NCBI GenBank assembly: GCA_037447655.1
Contig: JBBHKE010000586.1
Location: 107,178 to 171,177 of the forward strand
Length of the DNA stretch: 64,000 nt
From: Zygnema cylindricum
Lineage: Eukaryota; Streptophyta; Zygnematophyceae; Zygnematales; Zygnemataceae
Direction of reading: 5' to 3'
Shown here: piece by piece, positions 24,403 through 35,400 of the stretch
Numbering within the stretch: position 1 is the first letter of the stretch
Layout of the letters: each line of letters opens with the position of its first letter
Translations under genes and position numbers: made by a program
Notes under the pieces: generated by a model
What the model was told of the DNA's origin: nothing
Database searches by the model: none
Seen by the model: the letters and a program-made list of their open reading frames with translations, nothing else

Positions 24403-25395
24403 TGTTGAAATAAAAGGTATTTTCTAGGTTAGTTAAAATATTTCAATAAGAGCAGGAAAAAGCAGAGGCAGCCTGCTTCTAACTTCTCTCTCTAGCCCCC
24501 ATACTTGTCGTAGTCACTGAAGGCTGGAGAGGAAGCTAGAGCCATGGCTGCCTATGCTCCTTCTAGAGTCAAAATGCAGATCCTTGGTAAACTTACCTAA
24601 AGGATTGACAGACCTAGGATTTGATCCTGGTACCTACCATCCGTCAAAGTAGCTGTTAGTCTTACCCTGTAGTCTAAGACCAGTGGTGAAGTATATAGTG
24701 TACGATAGCTACTTAATGATGACGAAAAAGAGAAGTTCGATTTACTGACAAACGGACCACAATCACACAGACACAGTTAAAAATGGAACTACACCGGAAA
24801 TGTACTACTTGTATTTTTAACGGCTATAAATTAAGGCCGACATTAATCTAACGACAAAGAAAGAAGCCGGCATCGCGGAATGGTCGATTTGGCGGTTTTC
24901 GGTCACAACCACAACGGGTGACACGTGGCAGCATGACATTGGATGACGGCATCTCCGGGACATATTATGGCGAACCCGGATATGGCAGGCGTCGTCTTTC
25001 TGGCCATATCGTACAATGGCCGTACAGAAAGTACTTCGGACCAAGTACCTTTCTGTACTGTACACTCAATTGATTGGTTCCGTACATCAGTAGGAGAGGG
25101 TTTAGAGAGGGGTTTAGGATTTAGAAAATTAGAGGTAGCCGCCTCTTTCTCAGGGAGCTTTTGTATAAAAGGCTCATCTTTGACCATTGATAATGAACTG
25201 CTCAGGGGAGCAAATTCAATGATTCTTTTTGTGGCAGACTTAGGGGAGTCAGCCCTTCCAAGGGGTGCAGTCTGGTGAGTCTGTATTCTGTCAGGGTGTC
25301 AGCAATATTCAGACAAAGCTTAAAGAACTGAGGTTATCCTAGAGGCTTCTACCAAGCTGCCTACTCTGAGTACCTATGGAGGTCTTAGAGTTGCA
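24403..25395 (+). repeat. Copia C 3' LTR
   Basis: It has the same length (993 bp) and boundaries as the 5' LTR, with a few per cent substitutions by eye. It is preceded by AAGGGGAG and followed by the TSD TTGTA. Confidence 0.92.
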
Positions 25396-25400
25396 TTGTA

Positions 25401-26042
25401 CAAGACCCGACATTGCAGCAGTTGTGGGAGCCTTGAGTAAAAGTCTGCAGGATCCTTAAAAGGAAGATTGGGAAGCAACAAAAAGGGTGTTGGGCAAATT
25501 GGCAAGCAACAAAAAGGGTGTTGAGATATCTTGCAGGTACTCGAAATCTTAAGCTTGTACTCGGAGGACGAGAGGTGAAAATACAGAGGTGCAGCGATGC
25601 AAGCTATGGAGACATGCCAAGCCGAAAATCTACGACCGGCTTTGTTTTGAAGATTGGAGATGGAACTTGCGGTTGGAGTAGCAAATAACAAAAGGTTACA
25701 GCTCAATCCACAATGGAGTCAGAATATATGGCAGCTGCTTCCGCCCTCAAGGAGCCCCTATGAGTCAGGTCCATTTTAAAAAAACTTGGGTATATGCAAA
25801 CTGGTCTTCAAGCTATCTGGCGTGACAACCAGGCAGCCATTGCATTTGCCTCTAACACCAGCCATCACTTTAAGAGCAAACACATGGATGTTAGACTTCA
25901 CTTTGTTACAGAAAAAGTACTTGCAAAAGTCGTTAAATTGTGTTATTTACCATACGAGAAGATGGTGGTTGACATGTTAACAAAAGCCTTTCCTGCTCCT
26001 AAGTTACAGTTTTACAAAGATGTTTTTGGACTAACGGAGTAA
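25401..26042 (+). pseudogene. Copia D RNase H, right of nested copia C
   Basis: Copia D resumes with the T-R-P-D-I-A-A segment. A local duplication of 'ggcaagcaacaaaaagggtg' (about 25485-25530) and several stops break the N-terminal part. The C-terminal part, with D-N-Q-A-A and H-H-F-K-S-K-H-M-D, is open from 25794 to the stop at 26042. The purine tract (TAGGGGAG, 26058-26065) and 3' LTR follow. Confidence 0.85.
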
Positions 26043-26065
26043 TTGAGTCTAAATATTTAGGGGAG

Positions 26066-27077
26066 TGTTGTAATTTATAAATATTTAATTTTAGTATATA
26101 GGGCTAAAATAACTTAGAAAATTTTCTAAGTAGTTTTTTGTAATACTTACCTTAATTAGTGTTACAGTAGCAAAAGTACAATAGAGTATATTGTACTTTT
26201 ACAAAGACACGTGTCGGCAAGAGAACGTATGCAGGTTTTACGGAGTGGCACCGAGAGTTAGCCACACGCGTGACGCAGTTGAGGATTGGATTCATAAGAT
26301 CGGACGAACGGAGTGTGAACTAAGTATTCCGGAAATATATGGTACGGTTCGACGGTACCATCGTCGAATGAATTTGTTCCAATGGACGCGATTCACCTAG
26401 GACCATTAGCGTGATTCACGAGGGACCACAAGCGTGATTCACGTGGGACCACTAGTGACGAAGCACTCAGGTGCTTGGTACTACACGACCACGGTCGGCT
26501 GGACTTTAGCGACTACCGTTGACTAAGCATTTGGATGGTTTTGTGTAGGGTTCGTTATCTGCAAATATTTGAATAAACATTGTTTTGTAGTTTAGTGTAA
26601 TATAAAATAGTGTTCTATTAATCAGGTTTTTGGAAAATAATAATTAGGGTTTTTGAGGTACTAACGGTACAGTAACGTATAGGTATGATACTTTGTCGTT
26701 AGTCAAGGTAATAACCTCAATAATAGTTACCCAAATTAGTGTAGACCAATAGATACACACTGTGAGTATATAACTTAGGACTTAGCCAATTTTGTAGCAT
26801 CTAATTTTGGGAATATGATTTTCTAAAGGCAGTTTTTGGGAAACTTCCAGACATCATATCTTATGGTTTACTTAGACATTTGGGTTGCAATTCTGGGAAT
26901 TTGTACTATGTTGCGTTTCACTATGTAAAATTAGAGGTATATTGGCTTTTTGAGTCATATTTTGTGTTAGATCAAAGTTGGTTGTTGAGTAGGTGTTTTG
27001 ATGGTTTCTGTTGTTTTAATGTCTTCTTCCACTGCTACTGGTGGTTCTCCTTATGCAATGGTGGTTGTAGAACAACA
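26066..27077 (+). repeat. Copia D 3' LTR
   Basis: It starts TGTTGTAATTTATAA after the purine tract and ends AACAACA at about 27077. It carries an ATG at 27019 that opens 20 codons to the LTR end, in the frame that would continue as Q-V-M through the primer-binding site in the 5' context. Confidence 0.82.
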
Positions 27078-27503
27078 TCTTTGCCTTAGTCTCCTTTGGC
27101 TTTTGTAGTCTTTGATCGTGTTTTTTTCTTTTTTGAACCCCTTTGTACCGTGGTGTTTTTTTCCATCGCACTTTTTGATATAAAGCTTCTTACATGCATA
27201 TATCCCAAAGATGTTATTCTTTGACTTAGGGTACTTTCACACGTAACCAAAACTTAGTCTTGTTACTTTGTTTTTTAGTGAAGATTCTCCTTACAACTTT
27301 CAGAGCATTTGGATGTAAACGCAAATAACTTGTCATTTAAAAAAATGACTTATGTAGACGTGCACAAAACAATGTGACGGATGATGTGGTACACAATATG
27401 AGGCGAAACTTCCACTCCGCTTCAATTTGAGGCGTTTCTTTGCACGCTGAACAATTTTTGTGACCTCGTAATGTACGTACGCCACATTGTCGGCGTGTCG
27501 AAA
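27078..27503. other. No supported gene
   Basis: Intergenic DNA between copia D and a solo LTR. I see no domain, RNA gene or repeat boundary apart from the TSD copy at 27499-27503. Confidence 0.5.
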
Positions 27504-28704
27504 TGAAACTCTGAGACCTCCATTGGCCCTCAGAGTATGCAGATCCAAAAGAAGCTAATCTAGATAGTGCCGACTCCAAGTTAATATAAACCCAAGTGAC
27601 GGACCCCTTGACAGTCAGAACCCCAATATAGATTCACCCCTGTGAAATAACACTTTCTGTGTGCTCAGTTCCACCACAGAATGCAAAGTTAGAATATGAG
27701 ATTTGGACACATTCACCCACTTTGACTTTCCCTTAGAAATACAGCCACCCTGGCAGACAAAAACTCTGACCGACTACACCCCTGTGTAGCCTAGACTCCC
27801 CTGAGTCCGCAGCAAAAAGAATCACTGAAAATGGTCAAGTAAATTGATAGTTATGGCTGGCCAAAGTTTGCCATTTATACAGGGTGCTCTCTGGGAGAGG
27901 CAGCTGCCTACCCAAAATTTATCTAAGTCCTATTCCCTCTCTAAAACTCTATCTACTGAAGTACGGCACCAATCAAATTACTGTATCGTACATAAAAGTA
28001 CAGGTGCCGGTGTACTTTATGTACGGCCATTGTACGACATGGCAAAAATGTCGACACGTGTCATATCCGGATTTGTTCCCGTAATCTCCGGAGTTGCCGC
28101 AATCCAATGTAGTGTTACCACGTGTCACTTAATGTGGCGGTGATCGCAAACCGCCAAAATCGTACGCCGCGATCTCGGCATCCTTCGCGGCCGTCCGATC
28201 AAATTTGGATTTCAATCGTGGCCGTCATAAATACCTGCGCGGTATTCTTTCCGGCGTCAAACAAACCGCGCGGTATTTATTTCGTAATCGTACCGTACGT
28301 CGTACTTTCCACAACTGTTTCTATGCAGTATGCATATAGTTCTAGTTAAATGAATTATTCTTATTGTAACTATTTAAATAAATATCATACCTCATAATAT
28401 CTAATACAATTTAGACTATCTGGATAAGACTACCGGCTATTGCGGGTGTGACAAGTGGCAGGTACCAGGATCAAATCCTGGACCTGGCAAAACTATCTTT
28501 TAGAGAAAACCCCCTATAAAACAACTGTCTGTCTCCCTCTAGACAGCACAGGTAGCCATGGCTAACTCCTAACTCCTCCTTCAGTCTTCAGTGACTGCGA
28601 CAAGTGTGGGGACTTGAGGAGGAGTTAGAGGCAGGCTGTCAATATCTACTATTTTGCTTTTTATTTTGCAATCTCTAGACCTAGAAAATACTTGAATTCC
28701 AACA
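27504..28704 (-). repeat. Solo copia LTR with TSD CGAAA
   Basis: This is a 1,201-bp reverse LTR beginning TGAAACTCTGAGACC and ending AATTCCAACA. CGAAA lies on both sides (27499-27503 and 28705-28709). Read on its own strand it ends with the conserved ATGGAG..GAGTTTCA block. It contains TATAAAT near 27875 and a T-arm-like tRNA segment near 28461-28481. No internal region remains, which is the product expected from LTR-LTR recombination. Confidence 0.9.
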
Positions 28705-28709
28705 CGAAA

Positions 28710-29438
28710 CACTAAAATACCTTTGGCTGTTGCATAGAAATGCGGTTTCGTTTTTCGTTTTCCCACTTGCCGACAGTTGGCTAATGTTTTTCCTACGCCG
28801 TATGTGTGAAGACACGTGTGTTTGAGAGAGACGGCCATTGTACGCAATTAGCGCACGGAAAACAATACGCACATGCTGGAAACATGCAGTGTGTTTTTTT
28901 TTGTACTCCGCGCACAAAAATTGTAAAAACCTTCAAACACGTGCAATGGCGTCTGCCTATTCACTCGCCTTATTGGACTTTATTTCAAATCACCTCGCAA
29001 GGTGATTTGATGTAAAGTTTGAACATGTGGTGAAAGGAAGCAAAAGTGGTTCGAAATGCGCTTGACGACAAACTACTGTACGCATAAAGTTTCAAGGTAA
29101 CATAACTTATACGGTGTTAATTTCGATTTTTTGATACGGTTGTGGATTTTCTCGTTTTTTTCTAAGTTGTCGAGGAATACGGCAGGAAATAACTGTTACT
29201 TTAGCACATGCGAAAGTACCATTAGTTATTAATTCAAATAAATAAGAAAATGTAAGTTAAGAGAGTTTTCCAGCGATTAAACATTTAATATTTTAGGGAG
29301 GTTTTATTGTTTAGTGTTCTGGTTTTTGGTGTTTAGACCCAACATTGCTGCCTTGCACGTTTGTACTCGAACGAATTCTACGCTACCGTACTAACAACGG
29401 TCAACCGTCAACTATTGTGAATAGACCCTTACAAATGT
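28710..29438. other. No supported gene
   Basis: Intergenic DNA. Only short, unrelated open frames are visible. Confidence 0.5.
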
Positions 29439-29446
29439 TTTCAAAT

Positions 29447-29752
29447 CATAGTTCAAAATTAGGTGAAAGTAGGCCCATACAATATGCCAATTGTACGTAA
29501 AACATATAATATGACCTTAAGAGCCATATTGTATTCGGACTTATTCGAACCAATTAAAACATTCAGACCAAAAATTGGACCAATTAAAACATTTGTACCA
29601 AAAATATTTATTTACACCGTCAGATTCGGACGATCGGACGGTCTGTGATCAAAATAGCGATCTAAGAAGATCACATGAAAAGCCTATAACACAACTTACG
29701 ATAAAGGTGCCTACCAAAGGCCTACCATAAAAACGCCTACTTTTGAACTATG
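29447..29752 (+). mobile_element. hAT-like miniature element, copy 1
   Basis: A 306-bp element with TIR CATAGTTCAAAA-TAGG and inverted CCTACTTTTGAACTATG. The perfect 8-bp TSD is TTTCAAAT (29439-29446 and 29753-29760). It has no coding capacity. TIRs starting CA and 8-bp duplications fit hAT-type mobilisation. Confidence 0.88.
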
Positions 29753-29794
29753 TTTCAAATTACCGGTCAGCAGTGGCGTCTGGCGCCTGCTTGC

Positions 29795-31327
29795 TATCGT
29801 GGGTATCGAGGACCGTTTGCCGATATTCGATATATATCGAATTTCATGTACTCGATAATCGATATATCGCTTCGATATATCGAAAATCAAAATATCGCGA
29901 TATATCTTCGATATATCGCCGATATATCGTATCGTCAATATATCGAGGCATTTAAAAAAATAAATAATGAAATTTTCCACAGGTCTCTAAAGTCACGCGC
30001 CTTCGGACAAGGTGACCGTTAGTTCTTTGCCGAAAAGAAGTACGGTTTCTTCCTGAAAGTCAGCAGAGTGAAGGAGGTCTCTAAGGTACATTGACGCCGT
30101 ACACTTACGAAGTACACGTACGTAATACGGAAGTACGGATTTCCATACGAAAATGGTTGGTTTCAAATCTTTGACGATTTTAGAGATTTGATCGTCAACT
30201 TACAAGGAACCTCTCAAATTAAAACACGTATTTAAAAACTTGTTTACAGAAGATACGCGATGTAACTGAGGCCTCTGTAATATAGAAATTTTGTTGTCCG
30301 TACTATTACAGAGTACTTTTTGCCGGTTATATTTTGCGGCGTCTACCTTTAAGTCACTGAACGCAAATCACGTTGTACGTCGCGTATCAGACAATTTGTC
30401 TTTATCGCTAAAATAACATATTATACCATAGTTCAAAAGTAGGTGACGGTACACCCATACAATATGCCTATTGTACGTAAATTTTATAATACTACCTTAA
30501 GACCCATATTGTATTGGCCGCAAAATGAAATAAAATAGTAACAGGGTTGAGTTGCACATGGTTCGATAGAGAATTAAACGTCATGTCTAAATTTGAAAAA
30601 AAAAACGGACAAAAAAATCTTTTTCTGTGAGTTTTGAGCGACTTTTTATATAAACCGTCAGATTTGGACGATCTGGCGGTCGTTGATGAAAGTAACGATG
30701 TGAGATCTGACGGTCGTTGATGATCTAAGAAGATCACATGAAAAGCCCATAACACAACTTACGACAGGACTATCTTCAGATTCGTCCGCGGGGTTTTTTT
30801 TTTTCCTGGTTTTTTTTCCCGCGCAATGTCATCCTACGTCGTGTCAGTTCGCTAAAAAATTTCGTTCGGCGGCGTGCGCTGTACTATGAGCATACGTCAG
30901 ATTCGTACGCTTGTACAGGGGTGTGCACAGCACACACCCATACAGTATGCCTACGTTGCGCGAGTTTTGTGCCAAGCTTTGTGCGCCTACCAAAGGCCTA
31001 CCATAAAAACGCCTACTTTTGAACTATGTATTATATGAAATATTAAATTTAGTATTAGTACTTTTTGTCGGTTACATTTTGCGGCGTCTACCTTTAAGTG
31101 ACGGAACGCAAATCACGTCGTACGTCGCGTATCAGACAATTTGTCTTTATCGCTAAAATAACATATTATATAAAATATTAAATTTATAAAATACTACATA
31201 TCGCGATATATATCGCGATGATTTATGTTGGTCTCAATACGATATATCGATAATTCTGCTCGATCGATATTCAATATATTGAATATCGAAATCATCGCGA
31301 TATGAAATTACCCGATACCCAACACTA
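29795..31327. mobile_element. CGATATATCG-rich element with nested insertion
   Basis: The left end has a degenerate TGGGTATCGAGGACCG. The right end is CGATACCCAACACTA, matching the termini of the element at 41955-42371. Both ends are packed with CGATATATCG palindromes. The hAT-like copy 2 (30427-31028) is inserted inside, next to a roughly 115-bp direct duplication (about 30310-30425 and 31055-31170). The left terminus is eroded and no TSD is visible. Confidence 0.65.
30427..31028 (+). mobile_element. hAT-like miniature element, copy 2
   Basis: A 602-bp element with TIR CATAGTTCAAAAGTAGG and its inverse. The 8-bp TSD is TATTATAC / TATTATAT (30419-30426, 31029-31036; one mismatch). Its ends match copy 1. 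Its middle is longer and contains a region shared with copy 3 at 51284. Non-coding. Confidence 0.85.
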
Positions 31328-31845
31328 CACCGTGAATCGCTATTAGCGTGTTGGTCGCTAATTGAGGTACCCTGTTTTTTTGGGCAAATTCTCAAATAGA
31401 ATTAGACATTCTAAATGTTCCTACACGTTATTTGAGGTGTTCCATAAAATAGGATTCATGACTCTAACATATGCCGTCGTAAATAGTGTGGTGTACGGAC
31501 TGTCAGAGACGTACTTTTTTGTACTTTTTCAAGTTGAAAAGTACAGAAAAGATATTCACGCTGTCAAGGAGTCGCGCTAACATGTAATTGCGTAAATATT
31601 TTCCGGCATTCGCGGATGTCAAAAAAACGCGACGGCGTACGATTTGAACAATTTCGTAAATGCACATATTTTAGTGTGGAGATATTCTGCACCGAAATTT
31701 TTTACAAAGCAGTTTGCAAATTAGAGTATACGAAAAAATAGAATAAAATTTATTTAAAAAAAAAACGACATTCCCAATTAGCGTAAATAACGCTAATTGT
31801 TTCATTACGCTATCTATTTCATTACGCTAATAGCGATTCACGGTG
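31328..31845. mobile_element. Mariner-like miniature element M1
   Basis: A 518-bp element flanked by TA on both sides, with TIR CACCGTGAATCGCTATTAGC and its inverse. Subterminal 'attagcgt' motifs recur. The TA duplication and lack of coding capacity fit a Stowaway/Tc1-mariner-type non-autonomous element. It ends about 430 bp upstream of the start codon of the gene at 32274, so it lies in the likely promoter region. Confidence 0.8.
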
Positions 31846-31847
31846 TA

Positions 31848-32273
31848 CTGCTTGCACAAAACGTTTTGACGACCGACTGCCTGTACGAACATGACGACAA
31901 CTTTGATGATATAGTTTTTTGTCCTGCAGGTGTAGCCATGGCAATACTATTAATTGTGGTGTTAACTATATTTGCCTAAAGGACAAAATTTGAAACTTCT
32001 GTTGAAAGTTCAAACTCGAAAGCGTTTAAATAAAGTCGTTTTCGCATGTAATAGCCGCCGCCAGACAACCGCCTGAGAATTTTCGCCAAAAAGTCAAGTC
32101 CATGTGCGAATTGGGGTATGAGGCATCCGTGATGCGAATCACATCTTCTGCAGTTCTGCTCCTTTCCCAAGTGTGTTGTGCATCTCTCCTCGGGCGTCTA
32201 TCTTCATCTCCACCTCCTTTCCTTTTCCCTTCACGGCTGTCAGCAAAATTGACAGCGTCTTGAAGCTGGCGTC
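31848..32273 (+). promoter_or_regulatory. Probable promoter and 5' UTR of TOD1/MUCI70-like gene
   Basis: This region lies between the M1 element and the ATG at 32274. A weak TATA-like TTTAAATAAA is at 32025-32034. A CT-rich stretch (about 32155-32235) resembles a plant 5' UTR. The transcription start cannot be placed. Confidence 0.4.
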
Positions 32274-32430
32274 ATGCCAGTTCCATTCCGGGTGCGTCGA
32301 GCAGGTCTCAGGAGGATAGTCTCCCCGAGATCTTCGTTCGCTTCTCTCTTTTTCATTGCTGTTTCCATTCTCGCTCTCACATTGCTCGGTCATGATTTTC
32401 TTTTCCCTGATAGCCGGCTGAAAGGCGATG
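32274..32430 (+). other. Exon 1: signal anchor of TOD1/MUCI70-like gene
   Basis: 52 codons plus one base, followed by the strong donor GTAAGT. Residues 6-19 hold six Arg. Residues 22-39 (FASLFFIAVSILALTLLG) form one hydrophobic helix. The positive-inside rule predicts type II topology (cytosolic N-terminus, lumenal C-terminus), typical of Golgi glycosyltransferases. It splices in phase 1 to exon 2 at 32648. Confidence 0.8.
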
Positions 32431-35400
32431 GTAAGTAATACAAACTTAAGATCAAGAGACACGAGCAATCATCGCTTAATCATTTGTCTACTTTTTACTC
32501 TTGGCGTCTTCTACTTATTTCCCCTTCTTTTTCATTCTTATTGTTACAGAAATGATTTCATGTACGCTTTTACCATGAGCAATACATCGCTATGTCATGA
32601 TTGCTATTTAGTGTAATGACTGTGTGGCTGTTTGGCTGGTACATTAGGACAAGACAAAACACTTCTTGACGGGAGTATAGAGGACAGTTCTTCAAATGAT
32701 CGGTTTGATCAAGTGAGTAACCAGCACGTGCCTTGCGACTGAGGATCCACGAGTGACTGGTTGGGTTTCGGATAATCACAGTCCTGGGCGTTTCGAGAAA
32801 TAGTGTCATTTATTAGGATGGAGTGTTCACGTCTCTTCTATCTTGTATGAAATAAAGCCATGGGAGTTGTACTGTTATATTTGATAAAAGATAGTAGGTT
32901 GTATCATGACGCTATAATAAGTTGCCATACTATAGGGGGCAAACCTTGATGGTATTGATTCTTAAAAAATTGACAACTTAGTCATGTAGAAGCTAAGTAA
33001 CTGAGTCCGCTGTCGCTGATTTTTGTTAGTATAGTGACTTATTTAAACCAACGCGCAAAAAGATTCTGTAGTTTTCCTGTTCTTGCTTTTAACAATGGGT
33101 GGAATCTTGCTTGCATAGTGTTATGTTAGTCAAGTTCCAATGCCACAGGGCTACGGTGGGTTGGACAGGAAATAAAGTCATCTAAAGACAACGACAATTT
33201 TGACCAGGATCAATCAGGTAGGACTGATTCCTGAAAGGTTTTTTTATTTTTGTGCCTCTGAATCCTGTTGGAGGTTTTCAAAACACTGGTTCAAGGTTAT
33301 TCCTAAATCGTTTGGTAACCATTGACAAGGAATTACGTGGGGCTTGTGAATAGCAAAATGACATAAATTTTTTGCATCAGGTGCTGGACGGTATTTGTTT
33401 GCCTTTTATAATCATTGCATTAGGAGAAGTGTCAAAGGTTTTGTTGGTGAAGTACAAGCCTCAAGTTTGTTATATTTGAAGGAGCAAATTTGGGAGCTCG
33501 CTGTTGGCAGTCATAATCCTCGTCTCAGCAGGCTGTGTTTGCTGCATGATTACAGAAGGGCTGGTTACCTTTCCACCAGTTGTTCCTGGAAAATTGCAGT
33601 CGATTGAAGAGGTCGACGGTGCGGAATTTGATGAAGTAGCAGAAAATAGGGAGGAGCAGGAAAGATTAAGATTGGTGAAAGTGAAAGAAAAAAGTGCGGA
33701 ATATGAGAGATGGAGAGAAAGGCTGGAGCAGCAGCAACGGCAGCAGGAGGAAAAGGCGGCGCAGCAGGACCACGATGGGCTTGAGGAAGGAACAAGGGAG
33801 AGGCGCTCAACAGATGATGTTGAAACACAGATAGGTGACAATAAGTTCAAGTTGGGAGGAGATGAAGATCGTCTTAATGAGTTTAATTCTGGATCAGGAG
33901 ATCCTAGGACATTTAAACAGGGAAATAATGAAAATATTTTGACAGGTAGTTCACAAGTGGGAGGCTTCTCCAGGGAAAGGACGGAGGATACAGCAGTGCA
34001 AGAGGATGTGGGGAGAGGCCAAGGTAAAATGGACAGTGGAGTCAAGGTCGGTCAGACTTTAGACAACGAGGAGGATGGAAACAAGGAGAAACCTTTGAAG
34101 GAAGATGAGGATGCTTTAACGGGACACGAAGATGGAAACAGTGCTGATACAGGAGACGGAAGCGATGTGGACGATGGGAAGGCGAAAGAAGGTGAGTATG
34201 AGGAAGAAAATAATTTGGTGAAAGATGACAAGGGCGAGGACATAAATAGGGAACTAACTGAAGGATTAGGCAGGAGGGAAGATGGGGGAGGTCATGTTGC
34301 AGAACAGGATGATACTAAGGGGGACAACAGTGTAGCAGGAAGCGAAGACTCAAAGAGGCAGCCCGAAGATGGGACAAATAACCGAGGAGTGGATGTTGGA
34401 CATGATGGGGCCATTGAAGGGGACAAAAATCCTGAAGAGGAGGAGAAAGGTGCTCAGGAAGAAGAAGACGAAGGTGTTGGGGAGAAAGAGGACAAGGTTG
34501 TTGAGGAGAAAGAGGAAGAGGGTGATTCAGAGAAGGAGGAAAACGCTGTTGAGGAGAAAAAGGACAATGATGTAGAAGAGAAAGAGGACAAGGGTGATGA
34601 GGAGAAGGAGGACAAGCCTGTTGAGGAGGATGAAAAAGGCGAGGAAGAGACAGTCAGGGATGATGCAGGGGCGGAGCAGATGGCAGAAGAAGGAAGCAGA
34701 CACGGGCAGCTGAATCAAAAATCAGAGGGACAGAATGATGAAGAGATGCATGATGCATTGCACATCCAGAAGGAACTGCAAAATGATAAGGGAAGAGATC
34801 AAAATCTGGAGCTTTCGGACAAGTTGAAGGAAAGTGACGCGAGTGCAATTGGAGATACACTTCCAGCTTTGAAGATGCGGGAGAGGCGGGAGTTGGAGAA
34901 GGCAGGGATAGACAGGGAAAAGAAAGAAAGGGAGAGAGGCGAAGTCGGGTTAGACGAGGAGATAAAGAAGGTTGGAACTGACACAGAGGAACAGGTGGCT
35001 GAAGAAGCTAAGGTAAGAGAATCTTATTTTAAAAAGCAAAGACTGGATGTTGTGAATGCTGTTGGGAGAGGAGTCAGAGGGCAATATGCAATTGATACTG
35101 AAGGCAGTGATGTAGTTGGCCCCATGGGAGGAGGATCTGATGAGCTCAAACTGGTGAGGTTCAGGAAGGGTTGCAGAGACAAGTGGAGGGACAATCGCAG
35201 GATGTGGCTACTGGGGAAAGGAGGGGAGAAGTGTCTAAAAATGTGGGAGTTTCAAATGATAGTGACAGTTTGATGCTGAAAGGTGGAGATGTGCGAGAAG
35301 TGACAAAAAACGAGGAGCTGAAGGAGGCCGCCAGGTTGGAAGATGCATTGTTTCACGATGGAAGAGGTCAGTTTGAGGGTGCACAACGTACGGAAGGACA

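Larger units (their letters stand above)
19039..25395 (+). mobile_element. Copia C, full length, nested in copia D
   Basis: Two 993-bp LTRs (19039-20031 and 24403-25395) flank gag, protease, integrase, reverse transcriptase and RNase H in copia order. The 5-bp TSD is TTGTA (19034-19038 and 25396-25400). Removing the element and one TSD rejoins the copia D frame across the conserved M-N-C-T-R-P-D boundary between reverse transcriptase and RNase H. The primer-binding site is at 20032-20046 and the purine tract AAGGGGAG at 24395-24402. Several stops and frameshifts indicate it is no longer autonomous. Confidence 0.95.
14523..27077 (+). mobile_element. Copia D, host of nested copia C
   Basis: Layout: 5' LTR 14523-15538, internal region 15539-19038, copia C insertion 19039-25395, one TSD copy at 25396-25400, remaining RNase H 25401-26042, 3' LTR 26066-27077. 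Both LTRs start TGTTGTAATTTATAAATATT and are similar over about 1 kb with clearly more differences than the LTRs of C. A 5-bp TSD cannot be tested because the left LTR is preceded by a truncated D copy. This is an old, coding-dead element. Confidence 0.85.

Noticed and set aside
32139-32468. Minus-strand open frame of 109 codons over exon 1
   Set aside because: No domain is recognisable, and the plus strand has a better-supported exon with splice signals and an anchor helix.
33480-33555. Hydrophobic stretch (L-L-A-V-I-I-L-V-S-A-G) just before the acidic exon, looking like a second signal anchor
   Set aside because: It lies in a pyrimidine-rich stretch ending TTACAG, a good acceptor whose phase matches exon 3. 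Exon 1 already supplies an anchor. It is treated as intron, though an alternative start here is not excluded.
33470-34243. Ser/Pro/Leu-rich minus-strand frames opposite the acidic exon
   Set aside because: They are the complement of Glu/Gly-rich codons. There are no independent signals.
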